A DNA stretch of 64,000 nt from the IMG/VR virus record IMGVR_UViG_3300034062_006954, positions 17,211 through 81,210 of that record. The stretch is one strand, 5' to 3'. Under the pieces are notes generated by a model. That model was not told the DNA's origin, did no database searches, and saw only the letters and a program-made list of their open reading frames with translations. Positions 35,275-41,924 of this stretch are shown one piece after another. The stretch's first letter is position 1. Each line of letters opens with the position of its first letter. The translations under genes were made by a program, and so were the position numbers. This DNA comes from a virus.

Positions 35275-35493
35275 ATAATTTCCCCACCTTGAGATTACTG
35301 GTGAGTAGTTATTTCGGTTTTCTTGCTTTCAATAAACCTGCGAGGCATCCCTCTTAAAATTAGTCACACATACGAAGGAGGGGGTGTGCATCCACCTTTA
35401 ACCCTAAGATTCGGCATTCCGTTGTCCGAATTGAACGGGTTCATTGTTAAATGAGTCTTGAACCAAAGACTGCTGAGTATCCCTTACTCATTG
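35275..35493 (-). other. Structured non-coding stretch between tRNA-Arg and tRNA-Thr
   Basis: No open frame of note. G/C-richer than its flanks, with several short hairpins on the minus strand (ATTCGG / CCGAAT, GAGTAAGGGATACTC, and GGTTCAAGACTC). No full tRNA cloverleaf can be drawn. It is probably part of the tRNA transcript or an unknown stable RNA. Confidence 0.4.
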
Positions 35494-35567
35494 AGCCGAC
35501 AGAGGGATTCGAACCCACGACCCCGAGATTACAAATCACGTGCTCTGGCCATCTGAGCTATGTCGGC
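35494..35567 (-). tRNA. tRNA-Thr(UGU)
   Basis: Anticodon loop TTTGTAA, acceptor GCCGACA with TGTCGGC and discriminator U, normal T-arm. Confidence 0.9.
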
Positions 35568-35568
35568 A

Positions 35569-35799
35569 TTATTTAAAATTCCAAATACCACCTGCTAAAC
35601 ATTTGAAGTCATCGTAACTTGTAACCCTAATTGGGTTGTCTTCATATTTCCATCTTTTACAAGTGATATAGATTTCTCCAAACCATTTATTCTTTTTAAG
35701 GAAAGTATATATACCATTACGAGATTTAATGTGTATTTTATCCCCATTCTTGAGTTTTTTTAACTCAAATAATCTTTTCTGTTCCTCAAATGTTTGCAT
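35569..35799 (-). CDS. Small protein encoded between tRNAs
   Basis: 76 residues from MQTFEEQ at 35799; longer frames run into the neighbouring tRNA-Met gene. The body is basic with aromatic strands (KIHIKSRNGIYTFLKKNKWF). Its stop lies one base from the tRNA-Thr 5' end. No family was recognised. Confidence 0.5.
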   Translation of the reverse strand: MQTFEEQKRLFELKKLKNGDKIHIKSRNGIYTFLKKNKWFGEIYITCKRWKYEDNPIRVTSYDDFKCLAGGIWNFK

Positions 35800-35814
35800 A
35801 TGATAATTTGTTAG

Positions 35815-35889
35815 ATGCAAGAGCGGGAGTCGAACCCGCATGGTACGGCTTATGAGACCGAGCTGGAACCACTTCCAGTCCATCTTGCA
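35815..35889 (-). tRNA. tRNA-Met(CAU), elongator-like
   Basis: Anticodon loop CTCATAA, acceptor TGCAAGA with TCTTGCA (fully paired), normal T-arm GCGGG TTCGACT CCCGC. Could also be read as tRNA-Ile2 if C34 is modified to lysidine. Confidence 0.85.
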
Positions 35890-35899
35890 ATGCGTTTGA

Positions 35900-35969
35900 C
35901 GCAAAGGAAGGAATCGAACCTACTACCTTTGGGTTATGAGCCCAATGTGCAACCACTACACTTCTTTGC
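35900..35969 (-). tRNA. tRNA-Met(CAU), with GGG/CCC anticodon stem
   Basis: Anticodon loop CTCATAA in stem TTGGG/CCCAA. Three G-C pairs next to the loop resemble an initiator tRNA, but the first base pair is G-C rather than the mismatch typical of bacterial initiators. Confidence 0.8.
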
Positions 35970-35974
35970 ATAAT

Positions 35975-36100
35975 GTTTAGTTGATTAATAAGGAATCGAA
36001 CCTTAATCCCCAGTCCCTTATTCCTATCGTCACCCGCTATTGTCTCCTATTAGGGATATCGTTGCAGGTTATTGTCAGCCAGGGGGACTATGTGCCCACT
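35975..36100 (-). other. tRNA-like gene with enlarged anticodon region
   Basis: On the minus strand there is a 5' acceptor-like GATTA, a D-arm-like GTGTAGTGGGCAC, then AGTCCC, about 66 bases, GGGACT, a short variable region and a normal T-arm (TAAGG TTCGATT CCTTA) closed by TAATC. AGTCCC/GGGACT would be the anticodon stem, with a loop far too large for a tRNA. Three GACAATA/GACGATA units lie in the loop. See the matching finding. Confidence 0.45.
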
Positions 36101-36104
36101 ACAC

Positions 36105-36160
36105 CATAATCATTCGAGAGTTTCGAACCTCTCAGCCACAGATTAATTACTTCTGTGATT
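36105..36160 (-). other. Partial tRNA-like 3' half
   Basis: Minus strand: hairpin CACAGA / TCTGTG with a nine-base loop, followed at once by a T-arm (GAGAG, GTTCGAAA, CTCTC). No 5' half is visible. It may be a tRNA remnant left by recombination. Confidence 0.4.
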
Positions 36161-36162
36161 TG

Positions 36163-36234
36163 TATTCCGTATGGGATTCGAACCCATGACTGGTCATAGA
36201 AAGTGACCCGTGATAACCCCTTCACTAACGGAAC
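36163..36234 (-). tRNA. tRNA-Glu(UUC)
   Basis: Anticodon loop CTTTCTA in stem GGTCA/TGACC, acceptor GTTCCGT with ACGGAAT, normal T-arm. Confidence 0.88.
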
Positions 36235-36243
36235 ATATTATAA

Positions 36244-36399
36244 TTAAATTCTTGGTAAAACTTTAGCCAACTTTCTTTTTTTCTCAATTTTTAGTTTAGC
36301 TTGGGTTTCAGCTTCTTCTTGAGAAACTTTAACAACATTGAGATAAAATTCGTAGGTAGCTTTGTAAAGGACTTTTTCCGCACCAATTAAGTTTTCCAT
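36244..36399 (-). CDS. Small basic helical protein
   Basis: 51 residues (MENLIGAEKVLYKATYEFYL start, ending KLAKVLPRI), helical with a strongly basic C-terminus. Its leader (36400-36485) is very similar to that of the next small gene, including the repeat at 36437-36485. Confidence 0.55.
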   Translation of the reverse strand: MENLIGAEKVLYKATYEFYLNVVKVSQEEAETQAKLKIEKKRKLAKVLPRI

Positions 36400-36429
36400 T
36401 TTGATTTGTTTTTGTGTGTTAATAAATCT

Positions 36430-36485
36430 TACATTACTATAAACCTTTCATCTCATCATTTAGTTCCAAGGTTTAAAACTTTTTA
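36430..36485 (-). repeat. Hairpin-leader repeat, copy 1
   Basis: Minus strand AGTTTTAAACCTTGGAACTAAATG followed by a TTTATAGTAAT stretch, one of four related copies (others at 36660-36712, 36903-36952, 37267-37315). A six-base stem AGTTTT/GGAACT encloses a seven-base loop. Confidence 0.65.
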
Positions 36486-36623
36486 ATTATTAAGTTCATT
36501 AACACATATCTTCTTGGCCTCCTGTCTCGCAGCTTTCTTAGCCGCTTTAGCACCTTTAATCCAAGTAGAAAAAAGCTGTCTCAAATCACCAACTCTCTCA
36601 GTTTTATTAGAATACGCTTTCAT
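36483..36623 (-). CDS. Small basic protein
   Basis: 46 residues from MKAYSNK at 36623; a longer frame from 36683 begins within the repeat. Lys/Ala-rich C-terminus (KGAKAAKKAARQEAKKICVN) suggests nucleic-acid binding. Its leader shares its sequence with that of 36244-36399. Confidence 0.5.
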   Translation of the reverse strand: MKAYSNKTERVGDLRQLFSTWIKGAKAAKKAARQEAKKICVNELNN

Positions 36624-36659
36624 AGTTTTTAAATTTTGTGTTTTTAATAATCTTATATT

Positions 36660-36712
36660 ACTATAAACCATTTTACCTTTCATTTAGTTCCAAGAACTAA
36701 AACTTTTTTTTG
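36660..36712 (-). repeat. Hairpin-leader repeat, copy 2
   Basis: Minus strand TTTTAGTTCTTGGAACTAAATG plus AAAGGTAAAATGGTTTATAG. TTTAGTTC/GAACTAAA is an eight-base perfect inverted repeat. Confidence 0.65.
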
Positions 36713-36714
36713 TT

Positions 36715-36822
36715 GTCAGGACAGGATTCGAACCTATATCCCTAAGGTTGTTTAAAGAATACTATTCTCCCTTAGACGTTACTCTATTGTGGTATTCATT
36801 CCCACTTACGCCACCTGACTAA
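36715..36822 (-). other. tRNA-like gene with enlarged anticodon loop
   Basis: Minus strand: acceptor GTCAGG with CCTGAC, a normal T-arm (ATAGG TTCGAAT CCTGT) and a stem CTAAGG/CCTTAG in the anticodon position, but the loop is about 22 bases and the D-region is longer than normal; the whole is about 108 bases. No anticodon can be read with confidence. Either an intron-bearing tRNA, a tRNA mimic or a decaying gene. Confidence 0.5.
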
Positions 36823-36825
36823 AGT

Positions 36826-36895
36826 TGTATAGTAGTTTTCAAATTAGGCATTCATATCTTTTACATAAAAGCTTGGATACGGCTTACTGATACAA
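36826..36895 (-). other. tRNA-sized RNA closed by an 8-bp stem
   Basis: Minus strand AGTTGTAT ... ATACAACT enclose about 60 bases with a CTTTT/AAAAG hairpin. The size and closing stem are tRNA-like, but there is no T-arm and no readable anticodon arm. Confidence 0.35.
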
Positions 36896-36902
36896 CTATT
36901 AT

Positions 36903-36952
36903 TTAAACCATTTTACCTTTCATTTAGTTCTAAGGTTTAGAACTTTTTTTTT
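36903..36952 (-). repeat. Hairpin-leader repeat, copy 3
   Basis: Minus strand AGTTCTAAACCTTAGAACTAAATG plus AAAGGTAAAATGGTTTAAAT, directly after the tRNA-Tyr 3' end. The stem AGTTCT/AGAACT is fully paired, a compensatory version of copy 1. Confidence 0.65.
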
Positions 36953-36953
36953 G

Positions 36954-37039
36954 TGGGTGCCGAGGGATTCGAACCCCCAAGTTTAGCACATAGCAACTGA
37001 TTTACAGTCAGCCTCCTTCACCAATTTGGATAGACACCC
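36954..37039 (-). tRNA. tRNA-Tyr(GUA)
   Basis: Class II with a long variable arm, anticodon loop CTGTAAA, normal T-arm GGGGG TTCGAAT CCCTC. Confidence 0.92.
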
Positions 37040-37048
37040 TTGTTATTG

Positions 37049-37132
37049 TACCCAGGGCGGGACTCGAACCCGCACGGACATTCTGTCCACAAGATTTTAA
37101 GTCTTGCGTGGCTACCATTACACCACCTAGGC
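37049..37132 (-). tRNA. tRNA-Leu(UAA)
   Basis: Class II with a GGACAGAATGTCC variable arm, anticodon loop CTTAAAA in stem CAAGA/TCTTG, normal T-arm, discriminator A. Confidence 0.92.
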
Positions 37133-37266
37133 TGATATCTTACATTTGTTATTATGAATATCAAGTCACAATAATATAGCTTATGTTATTTTCGTCCATT
37201 CTCATTGACAATAAGCAAACTCCTAAGAATGTAAGTCACATCTTAATCTTGTGACATAGATATAAT
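37133..37266 (-). other. Non-coding stretch with GTCACAAGATTAAG hairpin
   Basis: No gene seen. It contains an imperfect hairpin GTCACAAGATTAAGATGTGAC (37231-37251) just below repeat copy 4, and otherwise AT-rich sequence. Confidence 0.35.
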
Positions 37267-37315
37267 TTAAACCTTTTTTCTTTTCATTTAGTTCCAAGAA
37301 CTAAAACTTTTTTTT
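37267..37315 (-). repeat. Hairpin-leader repeat, copy 4
   Basis: Minus strand TTTTAGTTCTTGGAACTAAATG plus AAAAGAAAAAAGG, directly after the tRNA-Asp 3' end. Confidence 0.65.
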
Positions 37316-37316
37316 G

Positions 37317-37390
37317 CGAGCTATAGGGGATTTGAACCCCTGATCTCCACCGTGACAGGGTGGCATGTTCGACCTCTACACCAATAGCTC
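37317..37390 (-). tRNA. tRNA-Asp(GUC)
   Basis: Anticodon loop CTGTCAC in stem CCACC/GGTGG, acceptor GAGCTAT with ATAGCTC, discriminator G, normal T-arm. Confidence 0.92.
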
Positions 37391-37443
37391 TTTTGTTTTA
37401 ATTTCCCCCTCTATGTCAATGAACTCCACAAAGTTAAACAATC

Positions 37444-37923
37444 TCACCCAATTTTCCAAGCACCAAAGATAACTTTTTTTCTTTGCGTTGCATCTTCAGG
37501 ATTTCCGATTACAACTCCATCTTTAATTGTAAAGGCGTGTCCTTTTACTGTTACCATATAAGTTCCTTTTGAATATTTTTCAAGAAACTTAGCCGTAGTC
37601 ATATTTCTTAAGGTTCTTTTACCTTTTACCTCAACCCAATACATCATCATTACATCATTTGTAATTGGTTTTACACCTTTACGATTGAACTTTATCTGTT
37701 TTGACGCAAGTGCATTCATTGTCAAACTGAAATGTAATGTACCTTGTCCATTCTTTCTTCCAAAAACCTCACCCACTTTTTTATGGGCATAGTCGTAAGT
37801 AACTCCAAACGCAGATGCAAAAGATCTAACAACGCAATCATTTCTTTCACTTTCCGCAAGTTTTGATTCAGCAATACCTTTGATGGCAACTGAAGACGAT
37901 ATGTATGGTGTTTTTGTTCTCAT
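37444..37923 (-). CDS. Papain-like cysteine-protease-fold protein
   Basis: 159 residues. The order of a Cys in SERNDCVVRSFASAFG (near 29), a His in YMVTVKGHAFTIKDG (near 128) and an Asn/Asp after it (GVVIGNPED) matches small papain/C39-like phage proteins. It could cleave a host or phage protein. The final acidic or Asn residue of the triad is not certain. Confidence 0.6.
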   Translation of the reverse strand: MRTKTPYISSSVAIKGIAESKLAESERNDCVVRSFASAFGVTYDYAHKKVGEVFGRKNGQGTLHFSLTMNALASKQIKFNRKGVKPITNDVMMMYWVEVKGKRTLRNMTTAKFLEKYSKGTYMVTVKGHAFTIKDGVVIGNPEDATQRKKVIFGAWKIG

Positions 37924-37972
37924 ACTACAAAGTTACAAAACCATTTCTAATTTCCAAACTTTGAGACAAAAA

Positions 37973-38006
37973 AAAATCCATCTTTTTTTTAGGAAGATGG
38001 ATTTGA
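37973..38006. terminator. Terminator-like hairpin
   Basis: AAATCCATCTT / AAGATGGATTT stem with a T-rich loop, downstream on the plus strand of 37880s and upstream of the minus gene at 37444. Confidence 0.55.
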
Positions 38007-38160
38007 CATTATTAACACTCAAAACTAAGTTTACACCATCTCCATCCGAGGATTTCTACCCTCAGCTCCAGTTGTTAAGTCCATATAGAGATTGTGTTTC
38101 ATTGAAATTCTTACTATTTTTAATTAAATATAATGATATAACGAAAAGATGTCAAGTTTG

Positions 38161-38472
38161 TTACAAAAAATGTGAAATAATTTGAGCAACTTTATAACCT
38201 GTAAATGCCCCCAATGCCGCAGAACCTGGCAATACAACAAATTTCCCCAAATTACTTTCATATTTAGCACGATTTACAATTATCGAGATTAATATGTAAT
38301 ATAAGAAAAAGTTAATAAGAACGGCCAAATCAATTTCTTTTGACATAAAGACAACTATTGAATTACCAAAAAATCCCCAACAAAAATTTATTAGAGTTTC
38401 TCTTAATAACTCAGATACTGAAGTTTTGGCATCAGCAACCTTTATTTCTTTTGTGAATAAATTCTTTTTCAT
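38161..38472 (-). CDS. Small membrane protein
   Basis: 103 residues with about three hydrophobic helices (INFCWGFFGNSIVVFM, AVLINFFLYYILISIIV, FVVLPGSAALGAFTGYKVA). A basic/polar N-terminus precedes. Four-base overlap with the upstream gene. A holin-like role is possible but unsupported. Confidence 0.5.
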   Translation of the reverse strand: MKKNLFTKEIKVADAKTSVSELLRETLINFCWGFFGNSIVVFMSKEIDLAVLINFFLYYILISIIVNRAKYESNLGKFVVLPGSAALGAFTGYKVAQIISHFL

Positions 38473-38978
38473 TCTAATAAATCATTAAATCCATTATTAT
38501 TTAAGAAATCGTTGTCCTCATCAATTTCCCTCAATTCATATTCAAAACTACTTACATTACAAATTACACCATCAACAAATGTTTCATAGATATAATCAAA
38601 ATTTTCAGGTGTTAGTTGTACTTTTTCTTTATTAAATAAAGAAAATAATTCTTTTGAATTTTTATATAGATTTGGATATGTGTATTTTTTTAAAATACCA
38701 TCCATTTCAAGGTATTCATTCTTTTTATAAAATTCTCCATTTAAAACCAATATGTCAATAAATTCCCATTCATTCAAAACCATCATAATAAAGGTTTTCA
38801 TTCCTTGCATACAAGCATTTCTATAATCTTCATAATAGTCTCCAATACCAAGACCATCAACACCAACCTCATCAGCTTGATTCTCCATTTTGGCGATAAC
38901 ATCTAAAGCCATCAATTGTAATTCTTCCCAACTTGTATCGTATTTTTTATAAAAATTTATAATAATCATTTGACTCAT
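38469..38978 (-). CDS. Acidic helical protein of unknown function
   Basis: 169 residues, acidic, aromatic-rich and helical. No family was recognised. It is translationally coupled to the membrane gene downstream by a four-base overlap. Confidence 0.5.
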   Translation of the reverse strand: MSQMIIINFYKKYDTSWEELQLMALDVIAKMENQADEVGVDGLGIGDYYEDYRNACMQGMKTFIMMVLNEWEFIDILVLNGEFYKKNEYLEMDGILKKYTYPNLYKNSKELFSLFNKEKVQLTPENFDYIYETFVDGVICNVSSFEYELREIDEDNDFLNNNGFNDLLE

Positions 38979-38984
38979 TTTTAT

Positions 38985-39617
38985 TTATTGATTTGCATAA
39001 TACATTTTATCATTATCCTCCGTTGCCCACTTTTCAGTTGTTTCACAATTCCAAAGTTTATCATTAACTAAATAATCAGGTTTTTCTGGGAATGGTTTTG
39101 TCACAAAACTCGCTTCAACCCATCTTATCCTATTATTAGGTTGAAGTGCAATTTGACCATTATTCAACAAAATTATGTGGTGTGATTTATGTTCCGTAGG
39201 ATCTTCGGCCAAACTCAAATTTGTGTTTAAATCATTTGAACCCCAATTAATCGTAGCAAAATAATTCCCATCAACCCATTTTTTATTTTTCATAAAAACA
39301 CTCACAGGAGCATTTGGTAAATAATTAAGTTGAATTAAAGAAAAATTATAAGAGAATGAATTCCATATTTGTAAATAATGAAATGGGAAATCAGGGTCAG
39401 GTAATTTAGGTTCTGTCAATAATGCGTGTGATGGTAATTTATCCCTCATAACACCATTGTTTAAAAGAACTTGAAATAATGTTGCTTGCCCTGGTAAACA
39501 TCTTATCGAAACAATTACACCCTCAGTGAATTCACCAAGTCCCTTTTGGTGCTGATACATATATTCATTTCGAACATAAACTTTAAGTGGGAAAAAATTA
39601 CTTTCAATATATGCCAT
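38985..39617 (-). CDS. Protein of unknown function
   Basis: 210 residues, beta-rich at first (VYVRNEYMYQHQKGLGEFTE, GVIVSIRCLPGQATLFQVLL), then a Trp/Asn-rich half. The pattern of an N-terminal barrel-like domain suggests an SH3-like fold. It is three bases from the 39620-39943 gene. Confidence 0.5.
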   Translation of the reverse strand: MAYIESNFFPLKVYVRNEYMYQHQKGLGEFTEGVIVSIRCLPGQATLFQVLLNNGVMRDKLPSHALLTEPKLPDPDFPFHYLQIWNSFSYNFSLIQLNYLPNAPVSVFMKNKKWVDGNYFATINWGSNDLNTNLSLAEDPTEHKSHHIILLNNGQIALQPNNRIRWVEASFVTKPFPEKPDYLVNDKLWNCETTEKWATEDNDKMYYANQ

Positions 39618-39619
39618 AA

Positions 39620-39943
39620 TTAATTTGTTGGTATGTCATTTGAGCCATACTCTCTTATTAAATAGTCGGTAAAATTTTCTACACTTTCAACATCAAACTC
39701 AACTTCCTCATGCCATATTTTTTTATCAACATCATCATATAACCACCAACCAACTAAGTCCTGAATCCATCCGAATTGTTCGTCTTGTTTTTTTCTGAGG
39801 AGTGTCGGAATACTTTTTTCAAGTTGTGAACTGGTGTTGTCAAACTCAAGTAAATCAATTCCCAAGCTATAGAGAGAATGTATCTTTTCATCGTACTCCT
39901 TTATTTTTAATAATGTCTCGATTATGTAATCCCTTACCATCAT
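39620..39943 (-). CDS. Small protein of unknown function
   Basis: 107 residues, mostly helical with an acidic C-terminus. First gene of a run reading down to 38161. No family was recognised. Confidence 0.5.
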   Translation of the reverse strand: MMVRDYIIETLLKIKEYDEKIHSLYSLGIDLLEFDNTSSQLEKSIPTLLRKKQDEQFGWIQDLVGWWLYDDVDKKIWHEEVEFDVESVENFTDYLIREYGSNDIPTN

Positions 39944-39971
39944 AAGTAGTTTAAATGTGAATTAAAATTTG

Positions 39972-40046
39972 CGGGAGCAATAGGACTCGAACCTATAACC
40001 TGTGGTTTTGGAGACCACCACTCTATTCCAATTGAGCTATACTCCC
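39972..40046 (-). tRNA. tRNA-Trp(CCA)
   Basis: Anticodon loop CTCCAAA in stem GTGGT/ACCAC, acceptor GGGAGTA with TGCTCCC, discriminator G, normal T-arm. Confidence 0.92.
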
Positions 40047-40054
40047 ATTGTTGG

Positions 40055-40126
40055 AGGTCGGGGTGTGAATCGAACACACATAAAAGGGTTTGCAATCCTC
40101 CACATAAACCACTCTGTCACCCGACC
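40055..40126 (-). tRNA. tRNA-Cys(GCA)
   Basis: Anticodon loop TTGCAAA, acceptor GGTCGGG with CCCGACC, discriminator U, T-arm GTGTG TTCGATT CACAC. Confidence 0.9.
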
Positions 40127-40142
40127 TTGATATTTCTTTTTA

Positions 40143-40178
40143 ATCCCCCAACTTCACCCCACTCGTCAGTGGGGGATT
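40143..40178. terminator. Large hairpin after tRNA-Cys
   Basis: AATCCCCC / GGGGGATT outer stem with an inner CCCCACT/AGTGGGG-like pairing. It could be a terminator or part of a structured leader. Confidence 0.5.
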
Positions 40179-40179
40179 G

Positions 40180-40290
40180 GTCAGGTTAAGTCCTACAACT
40201 TATACCTTGGGCTATTCGTTCATGGACAAAAAGACCACTGAAGTGTGCTGTTCTATTGAGAAGCATCGTGGTACTATTATATTTATAAAA
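40180..40290 (+). other. Structured leader region before 40302 gene
   Basis: Contains ACCAC / GTGGT enclosing a TGTGCT / AGCA inner stem (40229-40275), then an ATATTTATAA motif about 20 bases before the start of the plus-strand gene. It could be a 5' untranslated element of that gene. Confidence 0.4.
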
Positions 40291-40301
40291 ACAAAATTTG
40301 T

Positions 40302-40544
40302 ATGACAATAATAATACCAATTGAAGAATTAGAAAATGATTATCAAAAAAATTGGAAACTTGAAAAAATTAAAGGTGTATCAATTGATTACGCAACAAAT
40401 TCTATTAATGGTTTTTTTGAAGATACTGAATTAATCTTATTTAAGTTCAAAGATTATGGTTTTATTCATGATAATAGATTTAATACGTATCAAATATCCA
40501 TAGGACCCGCAGGTATTTTAATCCAAGTTAAAAAAACAAGGTGA
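40302..40544 (+). CDS. Small plus-strand protein
   Basis: 80 residues starting MTIIIPIEELENDYQKNWKL, beta-rich, ending in a basic tail. The stop overlaps the tRNA-Lys 3' end by three bases on the opposite strand. The late-type ATATTTATAA motif upstream supports a real gene. Confidence 0.55.
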   Translation: MTIIIPIEELENDYQKNWKLEKIKGVSIDYATNSINGFFEDTELILFKFKDYGFIHDNRFNTYQISIGPAGILIQVKKTR

Positions 40545-40616
40545 CCCTGGTGAGATTCGAACTCACGCTCCCTATATTAAAAGTATAGTGCTTTAAACCA
40601 ACTAAGCCACAGGGTC
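40542..40616 (-). tRNA. tRNA-Lys(UUU)
   Basis: Anticodon loop CTTTTAA in stem CTATA/TATAG, acceptor GACCCTG with CAGGGTC, discriminator A, normal T-arm. Confidence 0.92.
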
Positions 40617-40621
40617 AATAA

Positions 40622-40924
40622 TTAAAATTTTCTATTTGGATTCATTCCTCGTTTGAAATTCACACATAATCTATCTTTATCATCAAAGAAAGTATTGACC
40701 ATTGGTGTACCCAACTTAATACCACATCCATCAGGTGAAAAACTACATAAACTTCTTGCTTTACCATCTAAATTAACAGCCTCCAATAATCTCCACTCAA
40801 TACCTGTTTCAACATCGTAAACATAATCACCATCTCTTAATACATAATGTTGATTAAATTTGTTTCGTAATGATTCGTAAAACTTTGCCGACATCATATT
40901 TGACATTAAAAGTATTTTTAACAT
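40622..40924 (-). CDS. Small protein of unknown function
   Basis: 100 residues, beta-rich with a central GDYVYDVETGIEWRLLEAVN. Met residues at 1, 7, 10 and 11 leave the start uncertain. No family was recognised. Confidence 0.5.
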   Translation of the reverse strand: MLKILLMSNMMSAKFYESLRNKFNQHYVLRDGDYVYDVETGIEWRLLEAVNLDGKARSLCSFSPDGCGIKLGTPMVNTFFDDKDRLCVNFKRGMNPNRKF

Positions 40925-40942
40925 AATTTAAGTTTTTGATAA

Positions 40943-41155
40943 TTAATTGATTCTTGTAATGTTCCCAAATTTACATAAAAGATTCATATATTTTATTTTT
41001 TCCATCAAATAATTTTGATTTTTATCTAATAAAATAACTACTTCCATATCAACAATTGCTCTTACCTGAACCTCCTTATTGTTCGGATTATTATCACCAA
41101 AATCAATAATTAATTCATCACCTACTTTGTATTCACCAATTTTTACTATTTCCAT
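40943..41155 (-). CDS. Small SH3-like protein
   Basis: 70 residues with GEYKVGDELIIDFGDNNP and later EVQVRAIVDMEVVILLDK, a pattern of a small beta-barrel. It lies between tRNA-Ile and the 40622 gene. Confidence 0.5.
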   Translation of the reverse strand: MEIVKIGEYKVGDELIIDFGDNNPNNKEVQVRAIVDMEVVILLDKNQNYLMEKIKYMNLLCKFGNITRIN

Positions 41156-41172
41156 ATTATTAATATTTTTGT

Positions 41173-41245
41173 TGTTCCGGTGGGGCTCGAACCCACGACT
41201 TTTCGCGTATCAGACGAATACTCTAAACCAACTGAGTTACGGAAC
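41173..41245 (-). tRNA. tRNA-Ile(GAU)
   Basis: Anticodon loop CTGATAC in stem TTCGT/GCGAA, acceptor GTTCCGT with CCGGAAC, normal T-arm, discriminator A. Confidence 0.9.
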
Positions 41246-41253
41246 AATGTTTG

Positions 41254-41327
41254 TGGTTCTACCAAGACTCGAACTTGGAACCCCTCCGTTATGAGCGGAA
41301 AGCTCTAACCACTTGAGCTATAGAACC
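41254..41327 (-). tRNA. tRNA with CAU anticodon (Met or Ile2)
   Basis: Anticodon loop CTCATAA in stem TTCCG/CGGAG, acceptor GGTTCTA with TAGAACC, discriminator A. Third CAU tRNA of the window; one of them is likely tRNA-Ile2. Confidence 0.88.
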
Positions 41328-41335
41328 TATTGTGT

Positions 41336-41406
41336 ATGGGTGACAGGACTTGAACCTGCGACCACTAGTTCCCAAAACTAGCACTCTACCAACTGAGCTA
41401 CACCCA
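41336..41406 (-). tRNA. tRNA-Pro(UGG)
   Basis: Anticodon loop TTTGGGA in stem CTAGT/ACTAG, acceptor TGGGTGT with TCACCCA, normal T-arm. Confidence 0.9.
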
Positions 41407-41410
41407 TATA

Positions 41411-41560
41411 TTAAACAATCAAACCATAAATAAATCCAATCAAAACAACAATCAGAAGAATTAAACCAATCAAGAAAAAATCAGAATTCTTTTCAAAAAA
41501 AGATAGAATTATAAGAATTAACCCAATTATAAAAAATAAAGTTCCAATAAATAATAACAT
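41411..41560 (-). CDS. Very small two-helix membrane protein
   Basis: 49 residues starting MLLFIGTLFFIIGLILIILS, with a second helix (FFLIGLILLIVVLIGFIYGL) after a short EKNSD turn. No charged tail. Confidence 0.5.
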   Translation of the reverse strand: MLLFIGTLFFIIGLILIILSFFEKNSDFFLIGLILLIVVLIGFIYGLIV

Positions 41561-41576
41561 AATTTAAGTTTTTTTG

Positions 41577-41661
41577 CGGAGAACAGAGGACACGATCCCC
41601 ACACCATAATTAGTGCCACATGCTTAGCAGGCAGTGATGACTCCTCGTCATTTTATTCTCC
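41577..41661 (-). tRNA. tRNA-Ser(GCU)
   Basis: Class II. Anticodon loop CTGCTAA, acceptor GGAGAAT with GTTCTCC, discriminator G. The T-loop reads ATCGTGT rather than TTCRANN, and the D-arm (TGAC/GTCA) is unusually short-looped. Confidence 0.75.
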
Positions 41662-41671
41662 AAAGTTAATG

Positions 41672-41744
41672 TTGTCCCACTCTGACTCGAACAGAGATTT
41701 TATCGTCCGTAGCGATAGGTTCTAATCCATTGAACTATAGGACA
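41672..41744 (-). tRNA. tRNA-Arg(ACG)
   Basis: Anticodon loop CTACGGA in stem TATCG/CGATA, acceptor TGTCCTA with TGGGACA, discriminator A, normal T-arm. Needs host TadA to make inosine. Confidence 0.9.
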
Positions 41745-41749
41745 AGTTG

Positions 41750-41821
41750 CGTCCCCACCTGGACTCGAACCAGGAATACTTGATTAACAGTCAAGTGTGA
41801 TTGCCTTTTCACCATAGAGAC
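41750..41821 (-). tRNA. tRNA-Asn(GUU)
   Basis: Anticodon loop CTGTTAA in stem CTTGA/TCAAG, acceptor GTCTCTA with TGGGGAC, discriminator G, normal T-arm. Confidence 0.9.
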
Positions 41822-41832
41822 ATTGTATTGGG

Positions 41833-41915
41833 CGGAAGAGAAGGGAATCGAACCCCCAAAGCCATTACGCTCAGCTGTTTTCAAGACAGTGTCCTCGTCC
41901 ATTCGGACCTCTTCC
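41833..41915 (-). tRNA. tRNA-Ser(UGA)
   Basis: Class II with a long variable arm, anticodon loop CTTGAAA, acceptor GGAAGAG with CTCTTCC, discriminator G. Confidence 0.9.
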
Positions 41916-41924
41916 GTATAGTTT

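Noticed and set aside
35975-36100. Group I intron in a tRNA
   Set aside because: The insertion is only about 66 bases, far below the size of any group I intron, and no P/Q/R/S core is seen.
40143-40178. Possible hammerhead ribozyme (CTGACGAG near a GAAG)
   Set aside because: The catalytic core would need CUGAUGA and GAAA in the right order with three stems; the bases do not fit.
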